Assembly: GCF_963676475.1 (NCBI RefSeq)
Contig: NZ_OY781106.1
Coordinates: 558,001 to 622,000 of the forward strand
DNA length: 64,000 bases
Reading direction: 5' to 3'
From: an uncultured Celeribacter sp.
GTDB taxonomy: Bacteria > Pseudomonadota > Alphaproteobacteria > Rhodobacterales > Rhodobacteraceae
Part shown: piece by piece, positions 41,923 through 49,689 of the stretch
Layout: each line of letters begins with the position of its first letter
How positions within the stretch are numbered: position 1 is the stretch's first letter
The notes under the pieces: model-generated
The model's database searches: none
What the model saw: only the letters and a program-made list of their open reading frames with translations
What the model was told of the DNA's origin: nothing
Made by a program: the position numbers and the translations under genes

Positions 41923-42170
41923 TTTGACCCCTCCCGCCGGATGCGGCCCAGAACGAAAAAGAACAGGAAGGTGGTGAGGCCCGATCCGATTGCGGCCTCG
42001 GTCATCGCCACGTCAGGGGCTGCGAGGATGAGGAAGAGAATCGAGGCGAAAAGCGACACGAGACCTGCGGAGAGCACAGCTATGGCGGTCGAGCGGGTCA
42101 TAAGCGCCATGAGCGCCGCGCCCAGAGTTGCGACGGCCAGAACGGCGGCCATGAGGGTCAAAGCGGTCAT
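41919..42170 (-). CDS. DUF4040-type small membrane subunit (MbhD-like)
   Basis: 83-residue protein with two or three hydrophobic helices and the conserved SLFASILFLILAAPDVAMTE segment of MrpA-tail/MbhD subunits. Start at 42170 gives the four-base overlap with mrpG seen throughout the operon; a longer in-frame version would read through mrpG. Structural part of the antiporter module. Confidence 0.82.
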   Translation of the reverse strand: MTALTLMAAVLAVATLGAALMALMTRSTAIAVLSAGLVSLFASILFLILAAPDVAMTEAAIGSGLTTFLFFFVLGRIRREGSK

Positions 42171-42508
42171 GCCAAATCCTCCGCATCTTCGTCGAGCCGG
42201 TCGGCCTTGGTCTCCGGCGTCATCGGCGCGTCGGAACGATGCGCGGCGCGGGCCAGAACCTGGGATGACAAGGGGTTGGTGAACATCAGGAACAGCATGA
42301 TCAGAAGGAGCTTGATCGACCACGAAGGCATGATCAGGGCAGCACCGACCAACACCAGAAGCGTGCCCAAAGTGGTCGCTTTCGTGCCCGCCTGAATGCG
42401 GTTGTACATGTCGGGCATGCGCACAAGGCCAAGGCCGCCAAGCGCCAGAAACAGCGCCCCGCCGAGCATCATCAGGGCACCGATTGTATCGAGAAATCCA
42501 GACATCAT
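42167..42508 (-). CDS. mrpG: Mrp antiporter subunit G (MrpG/MnhG/MbhC)
   Basis: 113-residue subunit with about three helices. The MrpG motif reads LVRMPDMYNRIQAGTKATTLG. The C-terminal tail is acidic. Overlaps mrpF and the DUF4040 gene by four bases each. Confidence 0.88.
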   Translation of the reverse strand: MMSGFLDTIGALMMLGGALFLALGGLGLVRMPDMYNRIQAGTKATTLGTLLVLVGAALIMPSWSIKLLLIMLFLMFTNPLSSQVLARAAHRSDAPMTPETKADRLDEDAEDLA

Positions 42509-42765
42509 TCGCCCCCCTCCAGATAGCGCGCGGCGACGATGACGCCGAGGAACGACAGGAGCGCATAGACCAAAGCGACGTCGAGATAGATCGAGCGGCC
42601 TGTGATCAAAGCGGTCAAAACAATGCCTGTGACGGAGATGATCGTCAGCACGTCAAAGGCGACCACGCGATCCAAGGCGCGCGGGCCTTTGACGAACCGC
42701 CACGCGGCCAGAGCGAAGGCCGCAAAGACCGGACAGCCCGCCAATATGAGAAGCACCTCAGCCAT
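42505..42765 (-). CDS. mrpF: Mrp antiporter subunit F (MrpF/MnhF/MbhB)
   Basis: 86-residue three-helix subunit with the MrpF signature GPRALDRVVAFDVLT and SIYLDVALVYALLSFLG. Overlaps mrpE by eight bases and mrpG by four. Confidence 0.88.
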   Translation of the reverse strand: MAEVLLILAGCPVFAAFALAAWRFVKGPRALDRVVAFDVLTIISVTGIVLTALITGRSIYLDVALVYALLSFLGVIVAARYLEGGE

Positions 42766-43291
42766 ACATCACCTCCAGATAGCGTTCGAAACCGGCAACG
42801 ATCTCTTGGGTCGCGGCCTCGATGTCGGTGCTTTGGGCGACCACCCAATGCACGTAGAGAAACTCGCCCTTGATCTCGCAGGTCAGCGTGCCGGGCGTGA
42901 GCGTGATTGCATTCGCCAAAAGCAACCGCCCGACCGGATCGGTCAGTTTCGTGCGCACCTTGACGATGGCCGGATCGACCGGCAGCGCAGGCGTCAGCAC
43001 CAATTTGGCGAGCGCCAGATTGGCCTTCACCAGCTCTTTCAGGAAATAGCCGATGAACAGGATGGCCGCGCCGATCCCCGCAGGTGTCAGGTGGAACCCC
43101 GAGAGAAACGACAGGTTGCGGGCGAAGAAGATCGCGATCACACCCGCGACCACGAGGCCGCTGATCAGGGTTGCAATCGACAGAGAGCCGTTGAGCAAAA
43201 TCCAGAACAGGAACAGCGTCGCGAACAACCGTGTCGCAAGCGGGCGCCAAGGCGCGGCTGTTCCTTTGGAGAGTAAACCCGTGTCGCTCAT
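42758..43291 (-). CDS. mrpE: Mrp antiporter subunit E (MrpE/MnhE/MbhA)
   Basis: First gene of the Mbx-like operon, 177 residues with two or three N-terminal helices and the MrpE segments KANLALAKLVL and LLLANAITLTPGTLT, followed by a soluble C-terminal part. Start at 43291: GGAGG lies eight bases upstream; an in-frame longer version would add 46 low-complexity residues from the promoter region. Confidence 0.88.
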   Translation of the reverse strand: MSDTGLLSKGTAAPWRPLATRLFATLFLFWILLNGSLSIATLISGLVVAGVIAIFFARNLSFLSGFHLTPAGIGAAILFIGYFLKELVKANLALAKLVLTPALPVDPAIVKVRTKLTDPVGRLLLANAITLTPGTLTCEIKGEFLYVHWVVAQSTDIEAATQEIVAGFERYLEVMYG

Positions 43292-43597
43292 ATTTAAGGC
43301 CTCCAAGCTGTCTAAAGTGCGGTCGAAACATTGGGTCTGAGCGTCTGGCGCACACCTCCTCCGTTCGGCGCCGCAATGGCGGGCCGTCATCCTCACGGGA
43401 AAACATGACCTAAGGGAAAGACGGGCCACGTCGGGGGAGGGGTTCGCGCTGTCCTGAGGGTCTTAAATCACACATTCAAATATCTAGATTTGACCTCGGA
43501 CAAAGAAACGGGATTTTTAGGGGGCAGAAAGGCTGTTTCCGTGTTCTCGCGAAACGGTTTAGGACAGAAATATCCGTATCTTGTTGAAAGGCCGATC
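43292..43597. other. Divergent intergenic region with a palindrome
   Basis: 306 bases between the Mbx-like operon and the 2-hydroxyacid dehydrogenase gene. It contains TCAAAT-n6-ATTTGA at 43476-43493, an 18-base inverted repeat in an AT-rich patch, a candidate operator. I see no FNR-type TTGAT-n4-ATCAA box, no small gene and no terminator here. Confidence 0.4.
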
Positions 43598-44551
43598 ATG
43601 ACCCAAGCCGCCATCCTCGTCTCCGCCCCCTATTTCTCCGACGACGAACGCGCCCGGATCGAGGGCGTGGGCGCAACGGTTTACGCAGGCACGCCGGAAG
43701 AGCGCGCGGCCTTGCCCGAAGAAGTGCGTGCGGGCGTGCGGGCCATCGCCAACAAGGGCCACAAACCCATCGACGGCGCGCAGATGGATCTGTTTCCGAA
43801 CCTCGAGATCATCGCGCAATTCGGCGTCGGCTATGACGCCATCGACGTGGCGGCGGCCAGCGCGCGCGGTATTCGGGTGACCAACACACCGGATGTCTTG
43901 AACGAAGATGTGGCCGATCTGGCGCTGGCGATGATGCTCGCCTGGTCGCGCGAGATCGTGCGTGGCGACGGCTGGGTGCGGGACGGCACTTGGGGTCAGG
44001 GCAAGGAATTGCCGCTCAATCGCAAAATGTCCGGCGCGCCTGTGGGGATCGCGGGCATGGGTCGGATCGGGCGCGCCATCGCGGATCGCTGCGCGGGTTT
44101 TGGCATGCCGGTGCATTACACCTCGCGCAGCGCAAAGGACACGCCGGAGGGCTGGACCTATCACGGTGAAGACGTCGTGGCGCTCGCGGAGGCGGTCGAC
44201 TGGATGGTCGTGGCCGTGGTCGGTGGAGAACACACCAAGGGCTACCTGTCGCGTGAGGCGATCCAGGCGCTTGGTCCCCGTGGCGTGGTGATCAATATCG
44301 CGCGCGGCACCTGCATTGACGAAGAGGCTTTGATCGAGGCACTTGAAGCGGGTGACATCGCCGGGGCGGGGCTCGATGTCTTTTATAATGAGCCGCATGT
44401 GAACCCGCGCCTGATCGCACTTCCGAATGTGCTGTTGCAACCGCATCAGGCGTCTTCTACCGTGGAAACCCGCCGGGATATGTCCATCGCGCAATGTGCC
44501 AATCTCGCAGCTTACTTTGACGGTGCCCCCCTGCCGACGCCGGTGAACTGA
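43598..44551 (+). CDS. D-2-hydroxyacid dehydrogenase (glyoxylate/hydroxypyruvate reductase GhrB-like)
   Basis: NAD(P)-dependent 2-hydroxyacid dehydrogenase of 317 residues, probably reducing glyoxylate or hydroxypyruvate. Nucleotide loop GIAGMGRIGRAIADR, catalytic arginine in NIARGTCIDEEAL, glutamate in FYNEPHVNP and histidine in LQPHQASS are intact. Start at 43598 preceded by GAAAGG; the longer in-frame version would add 36 residues from the promoter region. Divergent from the Mbx-like operon; no evident functional link. Confidence 0.88.
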   Translation: MTQAAILVSAPYFSDDERARIEGVGATVYAGTPEERAALPEEVRAGVRAIANKGHKPIDGAQMDLFPNLEIIAQFGVGYDAIDVAAASARGIRVTNTPDVLNEDVADLALAMMLAWSREIVRGDGWVRDGTWGQGKELPLNRKMSGAPVGIAGMGRIGRAIADRCAGFGMPVHYTSRSAKDTPEGWTYHGEDVVALAEAVDWMVVAVVGGEHTKGYLSREAIQALGPRGVVINIARGTCIDEEALIEALEAGDIAGAGLDVFYNEPHVNPRLIALPNVLLQPHQASSTVETRRDMSIAQCANLAAYFDGAPLPTPVN

Positions 44552-44710
44552 CGCGCTGACGGTGGGGTCTTGGAGCGGCGCCTGTCATGGCAAAAGGCCC
44601 ACACCCGCGCAGCGTTGTGCGAATTTTGAACGAAAACCAGTTCCACGGCGTTTCACAAAGGGCTTTAAGTGGCCCATACGTATGAGAAGACTGCGAAAGG
44701 ACGAAGGTCG

Positions 44711-44983
44711 ATGAAATATCTGCTCTTGGTGGGGGGGCTTTTGGCCTTGGCGGGGTGTGAAGCCCCTTTGACGACCGAAGGTTACCTCAAAGAGGTGCCC
44801 GAAGGTCTGGCAGAGGTCGCAGCGCCGAACCAGAATCTGGCGGCCGTGCAGATCAACCCGGAAGATGGCTGTTACTGGTATCGCCACGAGGGCCCGGTTG
44901 AGACGACCTTGTTGCCGCTGCGGGCCAAGAACGGTCGCCCGATCTGCACCGAGGCGCCCGCGACGCTTGAAACCGCGATGTGA
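44711..44983 (+). CDS. Small hypothetical lipoprotein
   Basis: 90-residue protein with a lipoprotein signal peptide ending LLALAGC (cysteine at residue 16). The mature part has two further cysteines, in EDGCYWYRH and RPICTEA, possibly a disulfide. Start at 44711 preceded by a purine-rich AAAGGACGAAGG. I do not recognise a characterised family; it is probably anchored in the outer membrane. A strong terminator follows. Confidence 0.75.
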   Translation: MKYLLLVGGLLALAGCEAPLTTEGYLKEVPEGLAEVAAPNQNLAAVQINPEDGCYWYRHEGPVETTLLPLRAKNGRPICTEAPATLETAM

Positions 44984-45004
44984 TCACCTTCACAGGACGA
45001 CATG

Positions 45005-45034
45005 AAAAAGGCAGGCTTGAGAGCCTGCCTTTTT
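45005..45034. terminator. Bidirectional terminator
   Basis: Perfect 13-base arms AAAAAGGCAGGCT and AGCCTGCCTTTTT with a four-base loop. It serves both the lipoprotein gene and the convergent L,D-transpeptidase gene. Confidence 0.92.
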
Positions 45035-45070
45035 GTTTTCGGTCTTGCCTGTGGTGCTTGGCCGGGACGC

Positions 45071-45742
45071 TTAGCTGGTCGCGGTCACGTAATGCTCGGC
45101 CGGGTAGAGATGCGCCGTCACGCCGGTATTCGTCCGGTCATAAAGATCAATGACATGCGCCATCACCATACGCACACAACCGGAGCTGGCGCGGGTGCCG
45201 ATGGAGCGCGGGTAGGGCGTGCCGTGAATGCGCAGATAGGTGTCGCGATTGCCGACATAGAGGTAAAGCGCGCGCGAGCCCAAAGCGTTGCGCGGACCCG
45301 GATCCATCCCGTCGGCGTATTGGGCGTAGGTTTCCGGTTCACGTTTGATCATCGCGGGCGTCGGCGTCCAGGTCGGCCATTTCGCCTTGCGCCGGATCGT
45401 GTAGGTGCCCGGTTCATAAAGCCCGTCACGGCCAATCGCCACGCCGTAGCGCATTGCGGTGCCGCCCTCTTCGACAAGGTAGAGGTAGCGGGCAACGGCA
45501 TCGACGTGAATGTCGCCCGCTCTCAGCCCGTCCTTCGCCTCGACCCGACGCGGCAGGAACCGGCTGTGCAGACCCCAGGGGTTCGTGGTCTCAAGGTTGA
45601 AATCCGCAGGCGTCACCTGCGCGTCCCAGCGGTCCCAGTCGCTTTTCGTGGCGGCCATGGCGGGTGTGACAGCCACTGTTCCAAGGGCCGTGGCGCCAAA
45701 CAGCGCCGTGGAGGTCTGGATGAAATGGCGACGGGTTAACAT
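45071..45742 (-). CDS. L,D-transpeptidase (YkuD family)
   Basis: Periplasmic peptidoglycan cross-linking or lipoprotein-attaching enzyme of 223 residues. Twin-arginine-like signal TRRHFIQTS, cleavage near TPAMA. The catalytic YkuD motif is intact: HGTPYPRSIGTRASSGCVRM, with the nucleophile cysteine and its histidine. It stands alone, minus strand. Confidence 0.9.
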   Translation of the reverse strand: MLTRRHFIQTSTALFGATALGTVAVTPAMAATKSDWDRWDAQVTPADFNLETTNPWGLHSRFLPRRVEAKDGLRAGDIHVDAVARYLYLVEEGGTAMRYGVAIGRDGLYEPGTYTIRRKAKWPTWTPTPAMIKREPETYAQYADGMDPGPRNALGSRALYLYVGNRDTYLRIHGTPYPRSIGTRASSGCVRMVMAHVIDLYDRTNTGVTAHLYPAEHYVTATS

Positions 45743-46053
45743 GGCGAATTCCTTTACGACTGAGCAGAGCGTAGTGATAGATGAGGTGGCAGCCTCGAAT
45801 TTTACCTTCCTAGGTCAAACACATAAAAACGCAAGCCGTTCCGGCAGAGGAGTCACTTTTGCGTGTGAGTTTTCAGGATATTTTCAAAACGCATGACCGA
45901 TTTGAGGCGAAAGATCGGCTCTGCACGGGCCTGTCGGTCATGTGAATTTGCTGAAAACAAGGGCGATATAGCGCGCCGAACTGACTTAACGATTAAAGAA
46001 AATTCTAATATCTGACGAAGGTCAGGAATATTGCCTGACCTTCGTCAAGGGTC
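45743..46053. other. Intergenic region upstream of L,D-transpeptidase and downstream of nifJ
   Basis: 311 bases, AT-richer than the surroundings. It should hold the promoter of the L,D-transpeptidase gene and the 3' hairpin of nifJ (46014-46046). I see no further gene, repeat or FNR box. Confidence 0.5.
46014..46046 (-). terminator. Hairpin after nifJ
   Basis: GACGAAGGTCAGG and CCTGACCTTCGTC form a perfect 13-base stem with a seven-base loop just past the nifJ stop. The T-run on the minus strand is weak, so termination may be partial. Confidence 0.6.
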
Positions 46054-49000
46054 TCAAAACGATCCTGTGCCCATCACCCGGCTCGGGTCCGGGCCTTTTT
46101 CCATTTCGGCGAATTCCTCATAGGTGCGGTATTTGTCGAGAATGCCCGATTGTGCCAGCTCCAAAAGCTCGGCGGCTTCCTCGGGGCGCGATTGCGTGAG
46201 CTGACGATAGCGCAGCTCGCCATAGGCATAGTCCTTGAACGGCAAGGTGGGCCGCGGGCTGTCGAGCCGGAAGGGCGGCGTGCCCGTGCCATGCAGTGCC
46301 GGATCGAACCGCAACAGCGGCCAATAGCCGGATTTCACGGCTTTTTGCTGTTGGTTCAAGCCTTTGCGCATGTCGATGCCATGGGCGATGCAATGCGAAT
46401 AGGCCAGGATGATCGACGGCCCGTCCCAGGCCTCCGCCTCGCGGAAGGCTTGCAAGGTCTGTTGCGGATTGGCGCCCAAGGCCACCTGCGCGACATAGAC
46501 ATTGCCATAGGCGATGGCCTGAAGCGCCATGTCCTTGCGGTTGGTGCGCTTGCCGGCGGCCGCGAATTTGGCGATGGCGCCCAAGGGCGTGGCTTTGGAG
46601 GCCTGACCGCCGGTGTTGGAATAAACCTCGGTGTCCATCACCAGAATATTGACGTTGCGCCCCGACGCCAGCACGTGATCGAGCCCGCCATAGCCGATGT
46701 CATAGGCCCAGCCGTCGCCGCCCACGAGCCAGATCGCACGTTTGACGAGATGGTCGGAGAGGGACAGCAAATGTTCAATGTCTTCGGACCGGGGCAGGGC
46801 GAGAAGCTTGGTTTTGAGCACTCCCACACGCTCGCGTTGGCTGCGAATTTCGGACTCGCGGACCTGTGGCGCGGTGAGGATGTCCTGCACAAGGTCCTCG
46901 CCGACATCCGGCGCCAGCCTGCGCAACAGATCCTGCGCCAGAGCGCTCTGTTTGTCGGCGGCCAAACGGAAACCGAGCCCGAATTCCGCGTTGTCTTCAA
47001 AGAGCGAATTGGCCCAGGCCGGACCGCGCCCCTCGGCGTTCTTGGTCCAGGGCGTCACCGGCAGGTTGCCGCCATAGATCGACGAACAGCCGGTGGCATT
47101 GGCCACCATGAGACGATCCCCGAAAAGCTGCGACAGCAGTTTGACATAGGGCGTTTCACCACAGCCCGCACAGGCGCCGGGGAATTCGAACAAAGGCTCA
47201 AGGAATTGCACCCCGCGCACGTTGGCGAAATCCACCCGCGAGCGGTCGTTGACCGGCAGGCTCTCGAAAAAGGCGATGTTGTCGCGTTCGCGTTCCGGCA
47301 GGTCTTCCTTGAGATGCAGGTTGATCGCTTTTTGTGTCGGATCGTCTTCCGAAATCGCCGGGCAGGCCTCGACACAAAGGCCGCAGCCGGTGCAGTCCTC
47401 AAGGTAAAATTCCAGCGCAAATTCCGCATCCGGGTAGCCGCGCGCGTTGACCGGGGCATGTTTGAAACCGTCCGGTGCCCCCGCGAGCAGGTCCTCGTCG
47501 AAATACTTCGCACGGATCACGGAATGCGGGCAGACAAAGGAGCATTGCCCGCATTGGATGCAGTCTTCGGCGATCCACACCGGCACCTCGTCGGCGACAT
47601 TGCGTTTTTCCCAAGCGGCGGTGCCGGAGGGGAAAGTGCCGTCGACGGGCAGGGCGGAGACGGGGATGTCGTCGCCCATGCCCTCCATCATTTTCGCGGT
47701 CACGTCGCGCACGAATGACGGCGCATCTTCGGGCACCAAGGCGGGGCGTTCGAGGATGCTGCTGGGCGCGTCTGGCACAGCAATTTCATGCAGGCCCTTC
47801 AAAGCGCCATCGACGGCGGCGAAGTTTTTCTCCACCACCTCGCGGCCTTTTTTTGCGTAGGTTTTCTCGATCGCGTGTTTGATCTTTTCAATCGCCTCCT
47901 CGCGCGGCAAGACGCCCGAGAGCGCAAAGAAACAGGTCTGAAGGATCGTGTTGGTGCGCCCGCCAAGGCCCAGATCACGGGCGGCTGAGGTGGCATCAAT
48001 GACGTAGAATTTCAGCCCCTTGTCGATGATCACCTGTTGCACGGAACGCGGGAGGCGGTCCCATGTCGCTTTAGCGCCATAGGGTGAGTTCAAAAGGAAA
48101 ATCGCACCGGGTTTGGCCAGTTTCAGCACATCCATTTTCATCAGGAAATGGAACTGGTGACAGGCGACGAAATTGGCCGAGGCGATCAGGTACGGCGCGG
48201 CAATCGGTTCGGGACCAAAGCGCAGATGGCTTTCGGTCACGGCGCCGGATTTGTGGCTGTCATAAACGAAATAGCCTTGGGCGAAATGATCCTCTTCGGC
48301 GGCGATGATTTTGACCGAGTTCTTGTTCGCGCCGACCGTGCCGTCCGCGCCGAGACCGTAGAACACCGCGCGCACGACGTTGTCTTTTTCGATGTCATAG
48401 GTGGGATCGACCTTGAGCGATGTGAAGGACACGTCATCTGTGATGCCGACGGTGAAATTTGTTTTGGGCCGATCTTTCAACAGGTTGTCGAACACGGCCT
48501 TGGCCTGTGCAGGCGTAAAGTCCTTGGACGACAGCCCATAGCGCCCGCCGATCACGCGCGGCATGGTGGCCCGTGTGCCGGTGGCGACGGCTTCGGCAAG
48601 CGCCGAGACGACATCGAGATAGAGCGGCTCGCCCGTGGTGCCGGGCTCTTTCGAGCGGTCCAGAACGGCGACTTTCTCGACCGTTTCGGGGAGTGCGGCG
48701 AAGAGGTGTTTCGGCGAGAACGGACGATAAAGGCGGACTGTGATCAGGCCGATTTTCTCGCCCTTGGCCACCAGATCCGCGACGGTCGCAGAGATCACAT
48801 CGACGCCCGAGCCCATGGCAATCACCACACGGGTCGCGTCCGGCGCGCCAGTGTAATCAAAAGGCTGATAGCGGCGGCCCGTCATGGCGCCCAAGGTGTC
48901 CATTTCCTCCGCGACGATCTCCGGCACGGCGGCGTATAACGGGTTGGCGGCCTCGCGGCCCTGGAAGAACACGTCGGGGTTCTGCGCGGTGCCACGGATA

Positions 49001-49689
49001 AAGGGATTTTCCGGCGAGAGCGCGCGTTTGCGATGCGCGCGCACCAGATCGTCGTCGATCATTGCCCGGATTTGATCGTCGGGGATGAGATCGAGCGTGT
49101 TGACCTCGTGGCTGGTGCGGAAGCCGTCGAAGAAATGGATGAAGGGAATGCGGGCTTTGAGGGTCGCGGCATGGGCCACGAGCGCCATGTCGTGGGCCTC
49201 TTGTACGGAGGCCGAGGCCAGCATGGCAAAGCCTGTGGAGCGCGCTGCCATGACATCGGCATGATCGCCAAAGATCGAGAGCGCATGCGTCGCCAGAGAG
49301 CGCGCGGCGACGTGGAACACGGTCGGCGTCAACTCGCCCGCGATCTTGAACATATTGGGCAGCATCAACATGAGGCCCTGCGAGGCAGTAAACGTCGTGG
49401 TCAGGGCACCGGCTTGCAACGCGCCGTGGACCGTGCCCGCCGCCCCGCCTTCGGATTGCATTTCCTGAATGACCGGGACGTCGCCCCAGATGTTGTGCAC
49501 GCCCTGCGCGGTCCAATCGTCGGCCAGTTCGGCCATGGGCGACGACGGCGTGATCGGGTAGATCGAACAGACCTCGTTCACGCGGTAGGCGATATGCGCG
49601 ACGGCGGCGTTGCCGTCCATGGTGGAATGGCTGTGGGTCGCTTCGCGGGTCTCGTTGGACGGCGGTGTGATGTGGTCGTGGTCAAGCAT
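46054..49689 (-). CDS. nifJ: Pyruvate:ferredoxin/flavodoxin oxidoreductase NifJ
   Basis: Single-chain thiamine-diphosphate enzyme of 1211 residues that oxidises pyruvate with CoA to acetyl-CoA and CO2, reducing ferredoxin or flavodoxin. N-terminal YPITPSSPMAE, two ferredoxin-type clusters (CIQCGQCSFVCP and CTGCGLCVEACP), the extra cysteine in CAGCGETPYVKLLSQLFG and the ThDP segments NATGCSSIYGGNLP and GGDGWAYDIGYGGLDH are all visible. The start (49689) has AGGAGG six bases before it and overlaps the upstream GltD-like gene by eight bases. The enzyme is oxygen-sensitive, which fits the FNR box upstream of the operon. Confidence 0.95.
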   Translation of the reverse strand: MLDHDHITPPSNETREATHSHSTMDGNAAVAHIAYRVNEVCSIYPITPSSPMAELADDWTAQGVHNIWGDVPVIQEMQSEGGAAGTVHGALQAGALTTTFTASQGLMLMLPNMFKIAGELTPTVFHVAARSLATHALSIFGDHADVMAARSTGFAMLASASVQEAHDMALVAHAATLKARIPFIHFFDGFRTSHEVNTLDLIPDDQIRAMIDDDLVRAHRKRALSPENPFIRGTAQNPDVFFQGREAANPLYAAVPEIVAEEMDTLGAMTGRRYQPFDYTGAPDATRVVIAMGSGVDVISATVADLVAKGEKIGLITVRLYRPFSPKHLFAALPETVEKVAVLDRSKEPGTTGEPLYLDVVSALAEAVATGTRATMPRVIGGRYGLSSKDFTPAQAKAVFDNLLKDRPKTNFTVGITDDVSFTSLKVDPTYDIEKDNVVRAVFYGLGADGTVGANKNSVKIIAAEEDHFAQGYFVYDSHKSGAVTESHLRFGPEPIAAPYLIASANFVACHQFHFLMKMDVLKLAKPGAIFLLNSPYGAKATWDRLPRSVQQVIIDKGLKFYVIDATSAARDLGLGGRTNTILQTCFFALSGVLPREEAIEKIKHAIEKTYAKKGREVVEKNFAAVDGALKGLHEIAVPDAPSSILERPALVPEDAPSFVRDVTAKMMEGMGDDIPVSALPVDGTFPSGTAAWEKRNVADEVPVWIAEDCIQCGQCSFVCPHSVIRAKYFDEDLLAGAPDGFKHAPVNARGYPDAEFALEFYLEDCTGCGLCVEACPAISEDDPTQKAINLHLKEDLPERERDNIAFFESLPVNDRSRVDFANVRGVQFLEPLFEFPGACAGCGETPYVKLLSQLFGDRLMVANATGCSSIYGGNLPVTPWTKNAEGRGPAWANSLFEDNAEFGLGFRLAADKQSALAQDLLRRLAPDVGEDLVQDILTAPQVRESEIRSQRERVGVLKTKLLALPRSEDIEHLLSLSDHLVKRAIWLVGGDGWAYDIGYGGLDHVLASGRNVNILVMDTEVYSNTGGQASKATPLGAIAKFAAAGKRTNRKDMALQAIAYGNVYVAQVALGANPQQTLQAFREAEAWDGPSIILAYSHCIAHGIDMRKGLNQQQKAVKSGYWPLLRFDPALHGTGTPPFRLDSPRPTLPFKDYAYGELRYRQLTQSRPEEAAELLELAQSGILDKYRTYEEFAEMEKGPDPSRVMGTGSF

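Noticed and set aside
32095..43291. Ordinary complex I (nuo) operon
   Set aside because: NuoE, F and G are missing, Mrp subunits E, F and G are present, and the gene order differs from nuo.
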